Below, in pieces: positions 10,257 through 21,645 of a stretch of DNA of 64,000 bases; position 1 is the stretch's first letter, and every line of letters starts with the position of its first letter. The translations under genes were made by a program, and so were the position numbers. Below the pieces are notes generated by a model. That model saw only the letters and a program-made list of their open reading frames with translations. It ran no database searches and was not told the origin of the DNA. Source of the DNA: Mallotus nudiflorus (Eukaryota > Streptophyta > Magnoliopsida > Malpighiales > Euphorbiaceae); NCBI GenBank assembly GCA_947683625.1, contig CANTUR010000124.1, positions 1,302,001 to 1,366,000 on the forward strand, given 5' to 3'.

Positions 10257-13075
10257 AACCATCTCTACAAGTTGGGTGCACTTTCTTCTAGATTTACAAT
10301 TCCTGCAAACTTGTTGAAGTTAGTTTCAATCATGATGAATTTATAAAAGTATATTATGACATTTAAAATTTATAAGAAAATTCATCATTTTTCACGAGAT
10401 AGCGTGCACTCAGTAAATCTCACTATTTATAATTGTCATGACTATCATTTATTTGCCATTTGCAGAGGTCAGAGGCATCATTAACTATCTTATGTTGAGA
10501 GCATGTCTTTTACCAAATGAAGAGCTTACTTCCACACCTAATTTCAAGGAGAATTTGCTAAACAAAACTCATGGAAATTTAGCATAAAAGATTGAATTCT
10601 GAGTATTAAAATAGCCTTTGAATTATTTTTTTGTGCTTTCCTTCCTTATCCGAGTATTCCCCCGCCTTTCTCATATTACTCAGCATGGATACCGTTGGAA
10701 AGGTCCTTTGGATACTCATACTCTTATAAAGCATTAGAGTAAATAGAGCAATTTTTTTAGCATGGTCCTCTTTTAGTATTCCCCTGCCTTTCTTGTATTA
10801 CTCAGCATGGATACCGCCAGAGGTTTTATGTTGATACTCTTACTTATTTCTAAGCATTGGAGTAAATTATGCTTGCTCTTTTTTCAATTCTCCTTTTAGT
10901 ATTCCCCCGCGTTTCTCGTATTACTCAGCGTTCATACCGTCAAGGGATTTTGTACTCATACTTATTTTTGAGCATTGGAGTAGCTTATATGCACTTTTAT
11001 TTTTCGAAAGACTAAAATGATACTTTGAAATTTAAGCAATTTATGCTTTATGTCCACAGATTTTGTTTTTTGCATTTTCTTCCCCTCGTTTAGGTGCAAA
11101 GCAAGCATTTGATTGATTAGATTTTATAAACTCTCAGCATAAAATTGTTAACTACTCATTTAAATTCTGCGAGGCTAATAAAAAAGAGTCATTATGATCA
11201 AAAGTCATGAGGTAGGCTTTTCGCACATGATCTCGTGAAATGGATGAATTTACTTTCTATTTATGAATTTTATGATTGAAATGGTTCTTTATTACAGAAT
11301 CTAAGGAAATAGAGTTTTGTTACTTCCCTTTATTATCCTGATGAGTGTTTTCCATGCAAGATGATATTTCTGATGAATGATTAGCATTTATAACCTTTCC
11401 CATTCTTGTTAATGTATTGGTTCCTTTCACCTTCTTCATTCTCTTTTGTTTTTCCCTGCACAAAATACCATAAGTTAGTACGGTCTATTCGCAAGTGAAT
11501 AAATTTTGTCAAAATGCAGTGCTATTCTTTTTTTGCATTTTTCCCTTTAGATTTGTCACTGATCGCAAGGTCATGATACTCCATCATTGAAGTTGAGGCT
11601 TTGGGCTACATTTGTATTTCCACCATTCCATTAATGTATGGTAAGGGACTTCATTCCTCTTTTTGATATCTCCTGCAAAAAGGTTCAGGAGTTAAAGATC
11701 TTATTTCTTGATCAAATAATTTTTAGAGTGCATTTATTTTAAGTTTTGAGTGTGTTCTTCCCTTTTATAGGGCCGGCGAATGTATTACTGACATGTTGGA
11801 CCTTCTTATCACCATATTCTATACCCTATATTAGTCTAACTATTATGGAGAGATATTCCATATGATGTTTCATATGAGACTATGGAGATGGATACTGAAT
11901 TTGAGGAGCTTGAGTGTCCTATCTAGTCTCTTGAGAGTGCCAAGATGAGGTTTTTTTTTATAATATAACTCTTCCTATTTTACTCTTTCAGATGCTTCAT
12001 ACGTAAATACTCTAACTACTTTCCTATACTTTCATAACACTAATTTCAAATGTTAGTAGCAGAGTATCTGTATAATCTCACCTAAACTTAAAGACTTTAT
12101 TATGCGAAGCAAGTATTTCACAACAGATGTATGCAAGCGTATTCATGTTATGTATGACATGCATGATCTTAATAGGTCTCCTGTTTAGAATAGAGCTATG
12201 TCGCTACTTGGAGTATGAGAATGAGGTGCCTCCTCAATAGACTATAGGCTTGAGTATTGGATGCTTCACTGTTGGTACTTTTGATGTTGGAGCTTCTGAT
12301 ACGATTCATTGGACTAATGACTAGGCTAGCCAGTAGGGTCCATGGCTTTACAATAGAACTTGTGATCGATCAATGCATTGTTGAACTTTTCTTTTTTGCT
12401 ACTGATGTATTTGTATGTTTATTTCTGCCGCAAGATCTTTTATACTGGCACTTATACTTCAGTGTTCCATCTTTGCTCTTTGAATGCAGACTCAATTTTC
12501 CCCTAGAGCTGCATTTTGCCCCCAATTCCATTTTGGATTCATTCATGCTATTCTAGCAGTCTTTTTTCATTTTCATGTGCAAGAGACCCAATTCATTCGC
12601 TACTGTTGTTGATCCTTTGACTTATTAACCCTATTAGTTGCAAACCCATGCATTGAAAATGTAGAGGAATGGGTAAACTGACTGAAGCGAGTTCTTGATG
12701 ATAAAATCAACTGGACTTGCACTTTGAAGAATTCTTGAGTAGAATATGAAGATTGATATTGATACAATGATTGATTATAGTTATAGGACAAGACTTGTAA
12801 TGCAAGTTATTGAGCCACCTTAATTCTCAAGGTATAAGGGGACACTAGGCTTATAAGGAAAATTACAAAAGGGGTGGCAAAAAAGAAAACATAACTAAAA
12901 TAGTGATCTCATAGCTCTGATTTAGCTTTCATTATGTATTGTCTTTCCATTCAGATACTTATGCAGTATGATAAAGATAAATATGCGATATTTGAACAAA
13001 AATTTCAAATTCAATTTTAATCATTCATTAGGGCAAAAATGAGAACATTCATTACATCACATGATACAACTCCTG
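10257..13075 (-). other. 3' untranslated region of element B
   Basis: It aligns with 67-2951 of element A. No protein domain was found. Short plus-strand ORFs here (for example 12257-12556) are antisense to the element and show no recognisable motif. Confidence 0.7.
10654..11020 (-). repeat. Three-unit tandem repeat, about 122-bp period, in element B
   Basis: GTATTCC landmarks lie at 10654, 10776 and 10899. This is the orthologous position and unit structure to the array starting at 461 in element A. Confidence 0.75.
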
Positions 13076-13345
13076 TTACCAACCAGTCCTATTCTTTTTT
13101 TTTTCTCTCTTTGTTTTTTCTCTCTTTTTTATTCTTTTTATTTTCTCCTCAAATTTCCTATCTTCAGAAGTTACACCATGTGATATATGTATGTTCTTTG
13201 AATTTGCATTTATGCCCATGCTGAATGAATCTAATTGAATTGAATTTATGTCAAACATACAGATGCAATCAATATCATTATGCACATTACCATTAGGACG
13301 TACATTACATAAGTATGCATGATCAGAATTCATATTATTGATCAT
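13076..13345 (-). CDS. Small basic ORF of unknown function, element B copy
   Basis: An 89-residue ORF, counterpart of 3251-2952 in element A. Shared blocks are MNSDHAYLCNV, FDIN-IQLDSFSMG and NSKNIHISH, followed by a Lys/Arg/Glu-rich tail. The tail is encoded by the purine strand of a CT-rich run, and its length differs between copies. It lies between broken gag and the 3' UTR, where pol would sit in an autonomous element. No family is recognised, and it may be only a by-product of recent common descent. Confidence 0.35.
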   Translation of the reverse strand: MINNMNSDHAYLCNVRPNGNVHNDIDCICMFDINSIQLDSFSMGINANSKNIHISHGVTSEDRKFEEKIKRIKKREKTKREKKKNRTGW

Positions 13346-14421
13346 TAAAAAAAATAGAAACTAAATTTTTTTTAAAGAAGACAATAAGAAATTTTATTTC
13401 CTATTCTAGATGCTAGGGATGTTGAGTCTCATAGCGATTGTCCTTCAAGTGGCTGACATGACTTCATCCTTCTATACCTCCACTATGCATATTTCTTTCT
13501 GGTCTAACAGCTTCTCATCATCAAACTCATCACCCCATCCTGTAGGCACAATTGACTTGAAGGGTATGTCAAAAGAAAGTGGTTTAGTGTAAAACACCTT
13601 ATAGTCAAACTTGCTTAAAGGCTAACCCCATAAGTCTTTTGCTCCTTCCTTATCTTTAGGGGCATTAGGAGATTTCTCATTAGTTTTAAAGTTTAAGTCC
13701 TCAAAGGAGCTTAGCACTTCTTCCTCACTAACTCCTGAGTTAATCATCATGGTGGCTAGGGGTGGTACATTTTGGTAGTTTAGGAAAGGATTATTTCTGG
13801 TGCTTGGGCTTTCAGGGTTTGTGATCTTTCCAGAGTCTATAAGGTTTGGGATTTTGTGTTTGAAGTGAATGCAGTTATCTGTGGAGTGTTGGAGGTTCTT
13901 ATGGAATTTGCAATGCTAGTTTGGGTTATAGCCTGGGATGTTTGTGTTTGTTGGGTTTGGATTAGGTAAAGGTTTAAGTAAGTTCTTTTTCATTAGGCGC
14001 TCTAGGACTTTTGAAAATGGTTGGTTAAAGTTTGAGAATCTCCTTAGTTGTTGAACAATATGCACTTCCACAATCCGGCTAGTGCTTTCTTACTGTGTGC
14101 CCCTAGTTGGATAGTTCCCTATGTCGGTGCCTTTAACAATCCTTTTTTTCTCATTCTCAATCTCCTTAACTTGCAACCCATCGTCATAAAGGTCTACAAA
14201 TGTCTTAAGGTTCATCATTTGCAACCTCTCAACCAAATTGAGTGACACATTTCAGACTATAATCCTAACCTGATCCTTCTCAGCCAGTTTGTTCTTCATT
14301 AATCCTGCTTTATTCATGAATCTAATCAGAAAATCCGAAAATGATTCATTAGGATTCTGCTTAGTCAATTCCAGATCTCTGATAGACACTTCAAGCCTAG
14401 TATTATGGTCATATTATTTTA
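13346..14421 (-). pseudogene. Remnant of gag, element B
   Basis: Degraded gag and linker matching about 3370-3250, 4680-4720 and 4985-5920 of element A. Stops are frequent. The protease is missing through an internal deletion near 13470. Upstream gag is missing through the deletion that joins this segment to the LTR near 14421. Confidence 0.65.
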
Positions 14422-15944
14422 GAAATTAAGTGGGCTAAGTCTAAATTAATTAAATTAAGTGGGTCTGTGTCTAATTTACTAAATGGGCCTAAGTTATCTC
14501 TAACCTAAATCTAATTAATTATGGGCCTAAAATGCATTTTAATTAATTAAACCTAAAAACCTAAATTTAGATGAGTGGATAAGAATTTAATATGGGCTTA
14601 AGGCCCAAAACACATAAAAACAAACAAACAAGCACAAAACACATAAAAATAAATAAACATGCCCAAAAAACAAATAAAATAAACAAGCCTAAAAACAAAT
14701 AAAACATATTAAAATAATTAAATTAAAAATCAAACAACTAATTAAATTATTTCCTTCTAAACCCTAATTTTCATTAACATGCAACCTAAATTAATCTACT
14801 TTCTCCATTAATTTTAATTAATTACCCAATTAAAATCCTAATTTTACTAACCAATTAATCAAAATAAACAAGCAATCATAACTCCATTATTCCCACTATT
14901 GGGGCTATTACAATAATCTATTGAAAATAATAATAAAATTAATTAATATAACCCCAAAAATAAAATAAATAAAATAAGGCAATAAAATAAAATAATAAAA
15001 AAACCCTAGAAACTATATCTTTACAAGGTCTTATTCATGGCATTCCATGGATCTCCTATGGATTTGATTCTCCATATATGATCATCATGTGTTTTCCTCC
15101 ATAATCACCATAAAAAAAAAGAATAAAAATTATGATTAGTGAATAAATTATAACAATAATAAAAAAAATTAAAAATCAATAAAATCAAAAGAAATCAAAT
15201 AAAATAAAATAAGAAGAAGATGATGTTTATGGATGATTTTAATGGAGTGCTCCTCAGATTTTGCAGAATCACTATTCTTGATAGGTCTTCAAATATTGTT
15301 CTTCAAAAATTCTTCAGTGATCTTTATTTAAGTAAAAGAATTTTTGTAGAAAATAAGATTTTTTCTCTTTTTTCTCCCCCTCTTTCTTTTTCTCTTCGTT
15401 TTTTTTTTCTCTTTCTTATGCTCTACCTTTCTTCATTTTTTTTTCTTTTCTCTGCTCTCCTTTTTTTTTCTTTTTTGCCTCCTCTATTTTCAAAGCCAAA
15501 ACACTCTTTATATATGTATACGTCTTCAAACCCTAGTTATAAATTGATTCCTAAAAGACTTCTATTTCCTTAAAAACATTATCAAAATAATTTTAGAAGA
15601 ATTTGAGACCAATTAGGACTCAATTTTTCCTGAAAAATTCGAGAACCCGGGGTAGAAGAGGTCAAATTCCAATTGGAATTGTGTAATTTCGATCGGAATT
15701 AGTGTAATTCTGATCACTTTTTTTTTAACTTTTAATTACAAAAAGGTCCTCGAAAGAATTTAAGTTTGACAATTAAAAAGCATTGCAATTTAGTCCATGA
15801 AAACATTAAATTCTTTCTTTGAAAAAAAGCAATCAGACCCCTGAAGTTTCAAAGTTCAAGTATTGAAGACCTATTAATGACATTTTCATCATTAGAGTTT
15901 TTTGTCGCATCCATAACTCATCATCCCGAAATTGGGAGTCTACA
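14422..15944 (-). repeat. Truncated 5' LTR of element B (about 1.5 kb)
   Basis: From AAATTAAGTGGGC at 14422 rightward the sequence matches 8290-9790 of the 3' LTR and ends GAGTCTACA at 15944. The U5-side 620 bp, the primer-binding site and 5' gag are gone. The 117-codon plus-strand ORF at 15220-15573 is inside this LTR, is mostly a Phe/Ser run from a pyrimidine tract, and is not a gene. Confidence 0.85.
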
Positions 15945-17971
15945 GGTGGTACTTGATTCTCTTAAAAAAAACTAGCACCACAATCAGAAGATTCTGGATA
16001 CGGAATACCAACTTCTTTCAGTCTTGTGTTCATTTAGAATTACTTTATAAATTACTATATTATCCTCTATTTACATGTAATTTCATATAAACCCTTATTT
16101 AAAACAACTCTAGGCAAACTAATCATTAAAACACATGTAAACAATGCATTCATCACAATCTTTAGGTTAGTCTAATCTACATTGATTTCAATTAAATGAG
16201 CTAAATCTACATGTTTTAATTTATAATTGAGCCTAAAGACTCATGAGCCTAATTGTTATTTAATTTTAATCAAGTGAATCTAAGTCTATTTATTTTAATT
16301 CTAAAAATGGGCCTAAATCTACAACTTATGAAGTATTTAAATTAATGGGCCTAATTTTAAATGCTTTAATTTTAAAGTGATCTTAAATCTATAAATTATG
16401 AAAAACTAAGTCTAAATTAATTAAATTAAGTGGGCCTATATCTAAATTAACCTGAATGGGCCTAAATTGATTTTAAAATTAAACCTAAAAATTCAATTAA
16501 AAGCCTATTTATTAAATAGGTTAAAGCCTAAACGTGGGCTTAGGACCCAAAACACACAAAAAAAAAACCCAAAAACATAAAGAAATCAAAACTAACAAAT
16601 AAAAAAAGATCAACCATTCAGTTAAATTATTTCTTCTCAAAAATCCTAATTTTAATTAACATGCAACTTAAATTAATCTACTGCCTCCATTGGTTTTAAT
16701 TAGGATTTGAACCTAATTTACTAATTAATTTTTAAGAACACGAGAACTAAATTTTCATTATTCCCACTATCGGGACTATTATAAAATCTACCAAAATAAT
16801 AAAGAAAATAAAATTAAAATACAACCCTTAAGAAGACAAATTAAACAAATTCAAAACCTAAAAAAATAAATTCAATTAAACAGAGCAAAATTAAATTAAA
16901 TTGGGATCTTGACTCTTGGTTTTCATTCATGGACTCTTTGTTAGTTTCCTTAGTTCAATCATATATTTATCACCAAAATCATGAAACACAAAGAATCATA
17001 AAAAAAAATTACAATTAATGAACAAAAAAACAAAATAATGAAAATAAAACCTAAATAAAAAAAACATAGAAATAATAAAATCAAAAATAATATAAAGAAA
17101 ATAATGATATAAAAGAAAGAATTAATAAAAAGAAAGGAATAGAAGATGAGTAATACTGACCAGATGTTGTTTGAATGCCCCTCAGAATGAGATTTCACAG
17201 TTTTGAGAAAATTAACACTGCATTTTCTTGATTTCTAAACTTTGAAAGAACATCTTTTGTTTGTTTGTTTTTTTTTTTTTTTTTGCCCTGAAAAGATTTT
17301 GAAATCCAAACGACAATAGAAGGTTAGATCCTTTTTCCTCTCTTGTACTTTTTTCAATCAACTTTTTTACGCAATAGAGATTGTGGTTTTTTTTTTACCA
17401 ATCTTTTCTTTTTATATTTAGTTCTTAAGCTAACCACTCACATAATCCCTGGAGAGGCAGCTGTGATCTTCCCTCTTATTTGAAAACAAAGCTAGAATAA
17501 GGATTTTAATTTAAAAAAAAAATTATATACGTAAAAGATGCGTACTGGACGCAGAATTCATATAGATAAATACCAAAATTAATTTATTTATTAAAAATAA
17601 ATTAAATTTGGACCAATCATAAGTAAAAAAAATTGAGAACGATAATTTTTTTGCTGAAATTTTAGCTCCTCAGCATTCCAAAATGTTGACTTGCATTGTG
17701 TAATGCCGATTGGTATTGTGTAATGTTGATTGACATTACGTAATGTCAATCGACATTATGTAATGTTGATTGGTATTACATAATGTTGGTTGCATATTTT
17801 CAAAAATATCACTGTAAAAGCTAATTTTTTATAATTAAACTCAAAAAACGTTGTAATTTAATCCTTGAAATTGCGAAACTTAATATTAGAGTTCAATTTT
17901 TTATTAAATTATCATCTTAGAGACTTTCATCGTATTTATACACAATTGCATTCTTAAATTGGATGCTTACA
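15945..17971 (-). repeat. Element A 5' LTR, remaining 2.0 kb (with right GGTGG copy)
   Basis: It resumes with GGTGG (15945-15949, the target duplication) and then TACTTGATTCTC, the continuation of 7671. It ends ATGCTTACA at 17971, the start of the LTR on the minus strand. It is clearly more diverged than the B LTRs, as expected for the older insertion. Bases 17682-17792 contain about five imperfect 22-bp repeats. Confidence 0.83.
17682..17792 (-). repeat. 22-bp imperfect repeat array in the A LTR
   Basis: A unit of the type ATTGTGTAATGTTGATTGGT recurs about five times. The unit is partly palindromic around GTAATG/CATTAC. The solo LTR at 52412-54444 has about three similar units at 52613-52675, and the B LTRs have only two or three related but altered units, so copy number varies between LTRs. 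Confidence 0.65.
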
Positions 17972-19500
17972 ATGGACTAACTAAAAAACTAAATATATAA
18001 TTTAAACATATTTAATATATATCTCTTGAAAAATAATTTGCCTGTTAAGAAATCTTGCTCAAGATTTTTTTCTTTTAAAATAAATGAATTATGATTATTT
18101 TTGAAATATTATCACATCTGTTAACTTTTTTTGTAGGACTGACGAGCCAGACCAATAATTTCATATTATGCTCTGTTGGACTACATTTATAAAGAGTTGT
18201 ACAAACAAATTTATTGCTTTTTTCTTTATTTTAGTTTCTAGTTTAAAAAAATTCGAATCTAACAATTACTACTTAAACAATTGAATTTTCGTGTAAAATT
18301 TTATTGATTTATTTTTTGTATTCCTCTGCGAATTGATGGTCCTTAAAAGACAGCCACTTGGGAGGTCAAATTTTTTAATTTAAATTTTGGTTAATGTTAA
18401 TTAAGCTATATGTTGTTATAGTATTTGCATTGCTATCTTATTGTGCTTTCCTATTTTTTTAATGATAAGAGACAGGTTTAGGATTATTTGCTTTTTTACT
18501 ATAGTTTATTGTCTGGCTGTGATTTTTTTTTTTTTTTTGAATATTTGCCGTTCTTTAGAATTTTATTTGTCATGTGTATATAGTTCTGCATCATTAGTTT
18601 TTGATATTTGGAGTGGTTTGTTTAACTGTTTTAGCATTCTATATGTGGCAACAATGGTTCATCAACAGAAGCAGCCATCCCATCCCTATGATGGTAAAGT
18701 ATATGAGAGAAACAACGCAAAATCAAGCAAAGTACTTCTGCACGATGAAAATGATTCCTTTTTTTTTTTTTTTTTTTAACATAGATGAAAATGATCCTTA
18801 TCTACAGGGCCTCCAAGAATTGCATTTGCAGGCTGTCATGTCTCTTATGTGCTATTTACTAATATCTGCCGTTGTCATGTGCCTTTTATCATAAAGTATG
18901 CAACCCAGAAAAACAGTTGCTCTAGAAATAATCATCTATTTCATCCTACGTTTAAACTTTTTGTAATGAATAACATTTTAAATTTCTCTTTTCTTCTATT
19001 ATTTCGTTCACCACTTAAATGCCATTAATGAAATTAATGCATGTTCTAGATGGTATAAATTTAAAGTTAATATCATAATTATTGATTTGAGCTGTAGCTT
19101 GAGATTATATTGATGGATGGTTCGTTAAGTCTTAATTTGATTTTTTTTTTTTTTGATAATTTTAATATTATGAGTTTTCTTATATATATGAAAAAAATAT
19201 GTACATTAAATTTTATTAAATATATTACTATTAATATAAACATATAAAAAATTTGTAATAATTTTATTTTATTTTTTTATAATTTTAATATCATGAGTTT
19301 TCTTATATAAAAATAATGTGTACATTAAATTTTATTAACTATATTAATATTTATATATTAATATGTATATCTAAATATTTATCACTTAGAAATGAATTTA
19401 TACCGTAAACAAGTGAAAACTGCTTAAAATTTTTGCGGGATGATTCACTAGTATTCAAAAATATATATAATACATTAACAGTAAATCTTGTTGTTCAAAC

Positions 19501-19531
<31 letters not shown>

Positions 19532-21460
19532 TACTCAAAATAAATAAAAAAAATTATATATAATTATTATTATAATGTTTTATTGGTAACAGTGATCGGT
19601 CAGAAATCAAATCTAAACAAATTACTTTATATTAAATCCTATCTACAGTTTTTTTTTTTTCTTGAAATCAAATTAACTTTATCGTACAATATTATAGAGA
19701 AATTAAAATTAGACATAAAAAATTATAAATTTAATTTGTAAGGTTGTAGGTGATGAAATATTTCTATTCTGTTTTAAGAAAAAAAGATTAATTTAATTTT
19801 ATAAATTTAATTATATATCTCTTCAAATTTATAAAATTATATTTTAAATGTACATAATAGCTGTTATTATATAGAGACAAATTGCCCTCAAGAAAAACTT
19901 AAAATAATTACAATTTATTACGTTATGAAATGCATTTTTATTTATCATTAGTTTAAATCTGAATTAAATTTTGTTATAATTAGATCAAAGTTATTTGTAT
20001 ATTGAGTACTAAAAGAAATTATATGTGGTGAGATGCAACATCAATGAACAAGTGCCACCAACAAAATTAATTTATAAGCTAAAGTCAAAATAACAGACGA
20101 AGCCCCACCCTATTGGGAAAGTCTAAATTTCTTTTGTGGTGATAGACTCGTTTCTAGTGGAACTTTTTTTTTTTTTTGTCAAATAGTGGAACTTATTGAT
20201 ATTCAATTCCGCAAACTAATTTCTTTTTTTAATTGAATATTGTTTGGCATGTTTATTTTATATTTATTTTTTTTATGAATTTTTAATATTTTTTATGCCA
20301 TATGTGAAAGGTTTATTTTTTAATGAATTTTACTTTTATTATTTTAAAAATTTTTATTAAAATCTTTTCGGTCAAACTTATTTAAAAAAATTAGAATGTT
20401 GATATAAAATTAGATAAAGGCATCGAAAGAAAAAATTCTTGGATGAATTTTATTGGCCATATAAAATTATGATTTTCTATTATAAATTTAACAAATGGCA
20501 TAATTAGTTGATATTTATTAATTTTAACTAAAAATTTTAGCATGATTACTTTTAGAGCAAATTACATTTTCTCTTTGAGTTTTGACTAATTTATACTTCA
20601 CCTTTTTTATTTGAAAATCAAATTTTTTATTCTTAAATTTTTAGTTCAATTATATTTAAAGACTTATGTTAGGATTCAGTTATGTCATTGTGAATATGTA
20701 TGTATGAAAACTAAAATGCCCAAATATAAAATAAGATTTATTTATGATATTCATGACTTAACGCTATTTGATCTTTCACTATTCTTGACAAAAAAAAAAA
20801 AATTATTTGTCACTCTCTTTCATTTTGACTTCTTTCTAAATGCTCATATACTAACCTTATATGACTTATGGATTTACCACTAGAATGAATAAGTCGATAA
20901 AGCAGTATAATTGAATAAAAAGTTTTTAAGATAAGTTTCAAGAAGATATAATTTTAGAAGAAAAAGTTTCTATGATAAAAAATAAAAAATTTTAAAATTC
21001 AATGTTGACTTCAAGAAATAGTTAAGAGTTCAATTTGTCCTTTAAACAAAATTAATAAATGTGATATAATTATGTTATATGATAAATTTATAATGGATAG
21101 TTAATAATTTTATATAGCAAACAGAATTTACAAAGAATTTTTTTATTGAAAGGACATATAAATTATTGAGTTGCTAATGAAAAATAGTAAAAATTTATTT
21201 TTTCTTTCTTAGTTTTACTAGTATTCATAACCCAAAAATAATAAAAATTTGTATGAAATAACACAAATAAACATAAATTTGTTTTAATAAATTATAAACT
21301 AAAATTTACTTTAAAAAATATTAAAATTTTTACATTAAATTTTGTACAATAGAAATTGAGTTTATAACTTTAAAAGGGAAATAATTTTTTAATGATTAAA
21401 AGTGTGAATAATTTATTTAATACATAAATACAAGATGGAGCAGAAAATAATTAGCCATAT
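17972..21460. other. Intergenic region upstream of the ABC transporter
   Basis: About 3.5 kb of AT-rich DNA. ORFs at 18441-18779, 18601-18894 and 20611-20883 cross poly-T runs or lack any motif I recognise, so I do not call them. An A/TA microsatellite lies near 19501-19533. I see no transposon ends. Confidence 0.6.
19140..19390. repeat. Diverged tandem duplication, about 122-bp period
   Basis: The block ATAATTTTAATAT-ATGAGTTTTCTTATAT followed by GTACATTAAATTTTATTAA occurs near 19155 and again near 19277. Differences are small indels and substitutions. Confidence 0.6.
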
Positions 21461-21469
21461 ATAGATCTT

Positions 21470-21645
21470 TTCCTTTATATGTATATGCTTTTTTTTTTTT
21501 TTTTGGGTAACCAAACGATAGACCACGCCACCTTCCTCTTTTTTTTTCTCCTCGCATCCCATTGAACTCTAGCTATAATTCTGTACTTTTATGAACTGGG
21601 TTCGTTCCATTTTCTCTTAATATAGTACTCTTGAAGAAGAAAAAG
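21470..21645 (+). promoter_or_regulatory. Putative core promoter and 5' leader of the transporter gene
   Basis: A TATA-like CTTTATATGTATATG lies at about 21473, followed by a pyrimidine-rich stretch near 21530-21555. An in-frame TGA at 21592-21594 precedes the first ATG, and no other ATG in that frame lies between. The transcription start cannot be placed from sequence alone. Confidence 0.3.

Larger units (their letters stand above)
7672..15944 (-). mobile_element. Tat/Ogre-type Gypsy element B, nested in LTR of A
   Basis: A non-autonomous element of 8273 bp on the minus strand, bounded by TG...CA and a GGTGG duplication. Its 3' LTR (9790-7672) is complete. Its 5' LTR (15944-14422) is truncated. 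The polypurine tract lies at 9805-9791. The internal part aligns with element A: 10256-13460 with 65-3370, and 13480-14421 with parts of 4680-5920. Relative to A it has lost the protease, part of the gag-protease linker, and about 2.2 kb covering the LTR U5 end, the primer-binding site and 5' gag. No pol is present. It cannot move on its own. Confidence 0.85.
1..17971 (-). mobile_element. Tat/Ogre-type Gypsy element A, non-autonomous, partial
   Basis: This LTR retrotransposon lies on the minus strand. Its 5' LTR is 17971-15950 joined to 7671-7513, a primer-binding site follows at 7511-7494, then a leader, degraded gag (about 6560-5000), protease (4290-3829) and a long 3' region running off the left edge. 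The protease fold with a CPL motif and LLGxPW, and the gag motif around FDGTRDP, are typical of the Tat/Ogre lineage. No reverse transcriptase, RNase H or integrase homology is seen after the protease. From position 66 leftwards the matching part of element B would reach its polypurine tract within about 465 bp, so pol is absent rather than merely outside the window. Element B (7672-15944) sits inside its 5' LTR. The 3' LTR is not in the window. Confidence 0.85.

Noticed and set aside
15220..15573. 117-codon plus-strand ORF, Phe- and Ser-rich
   Set aside because: It lies in a truncated LTR across a pyrimidine run, antisense to the element, with no counterpart kept open in the other LTRs.
1..15944. 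A large segmental duplication of genomic DNA (65-5920 repeated at 10256-14421)
   Set aside because: LTR, PBS, PPT, gag and protease landmarks show that both units are members of one retrotransposon family.
18441..18894. Two overlapping hydrophobic ORFs
   Set aside because: They pass through poly-T runs and contain no recognisable motif. Hydrophobicity comes from the T-rich sequence.
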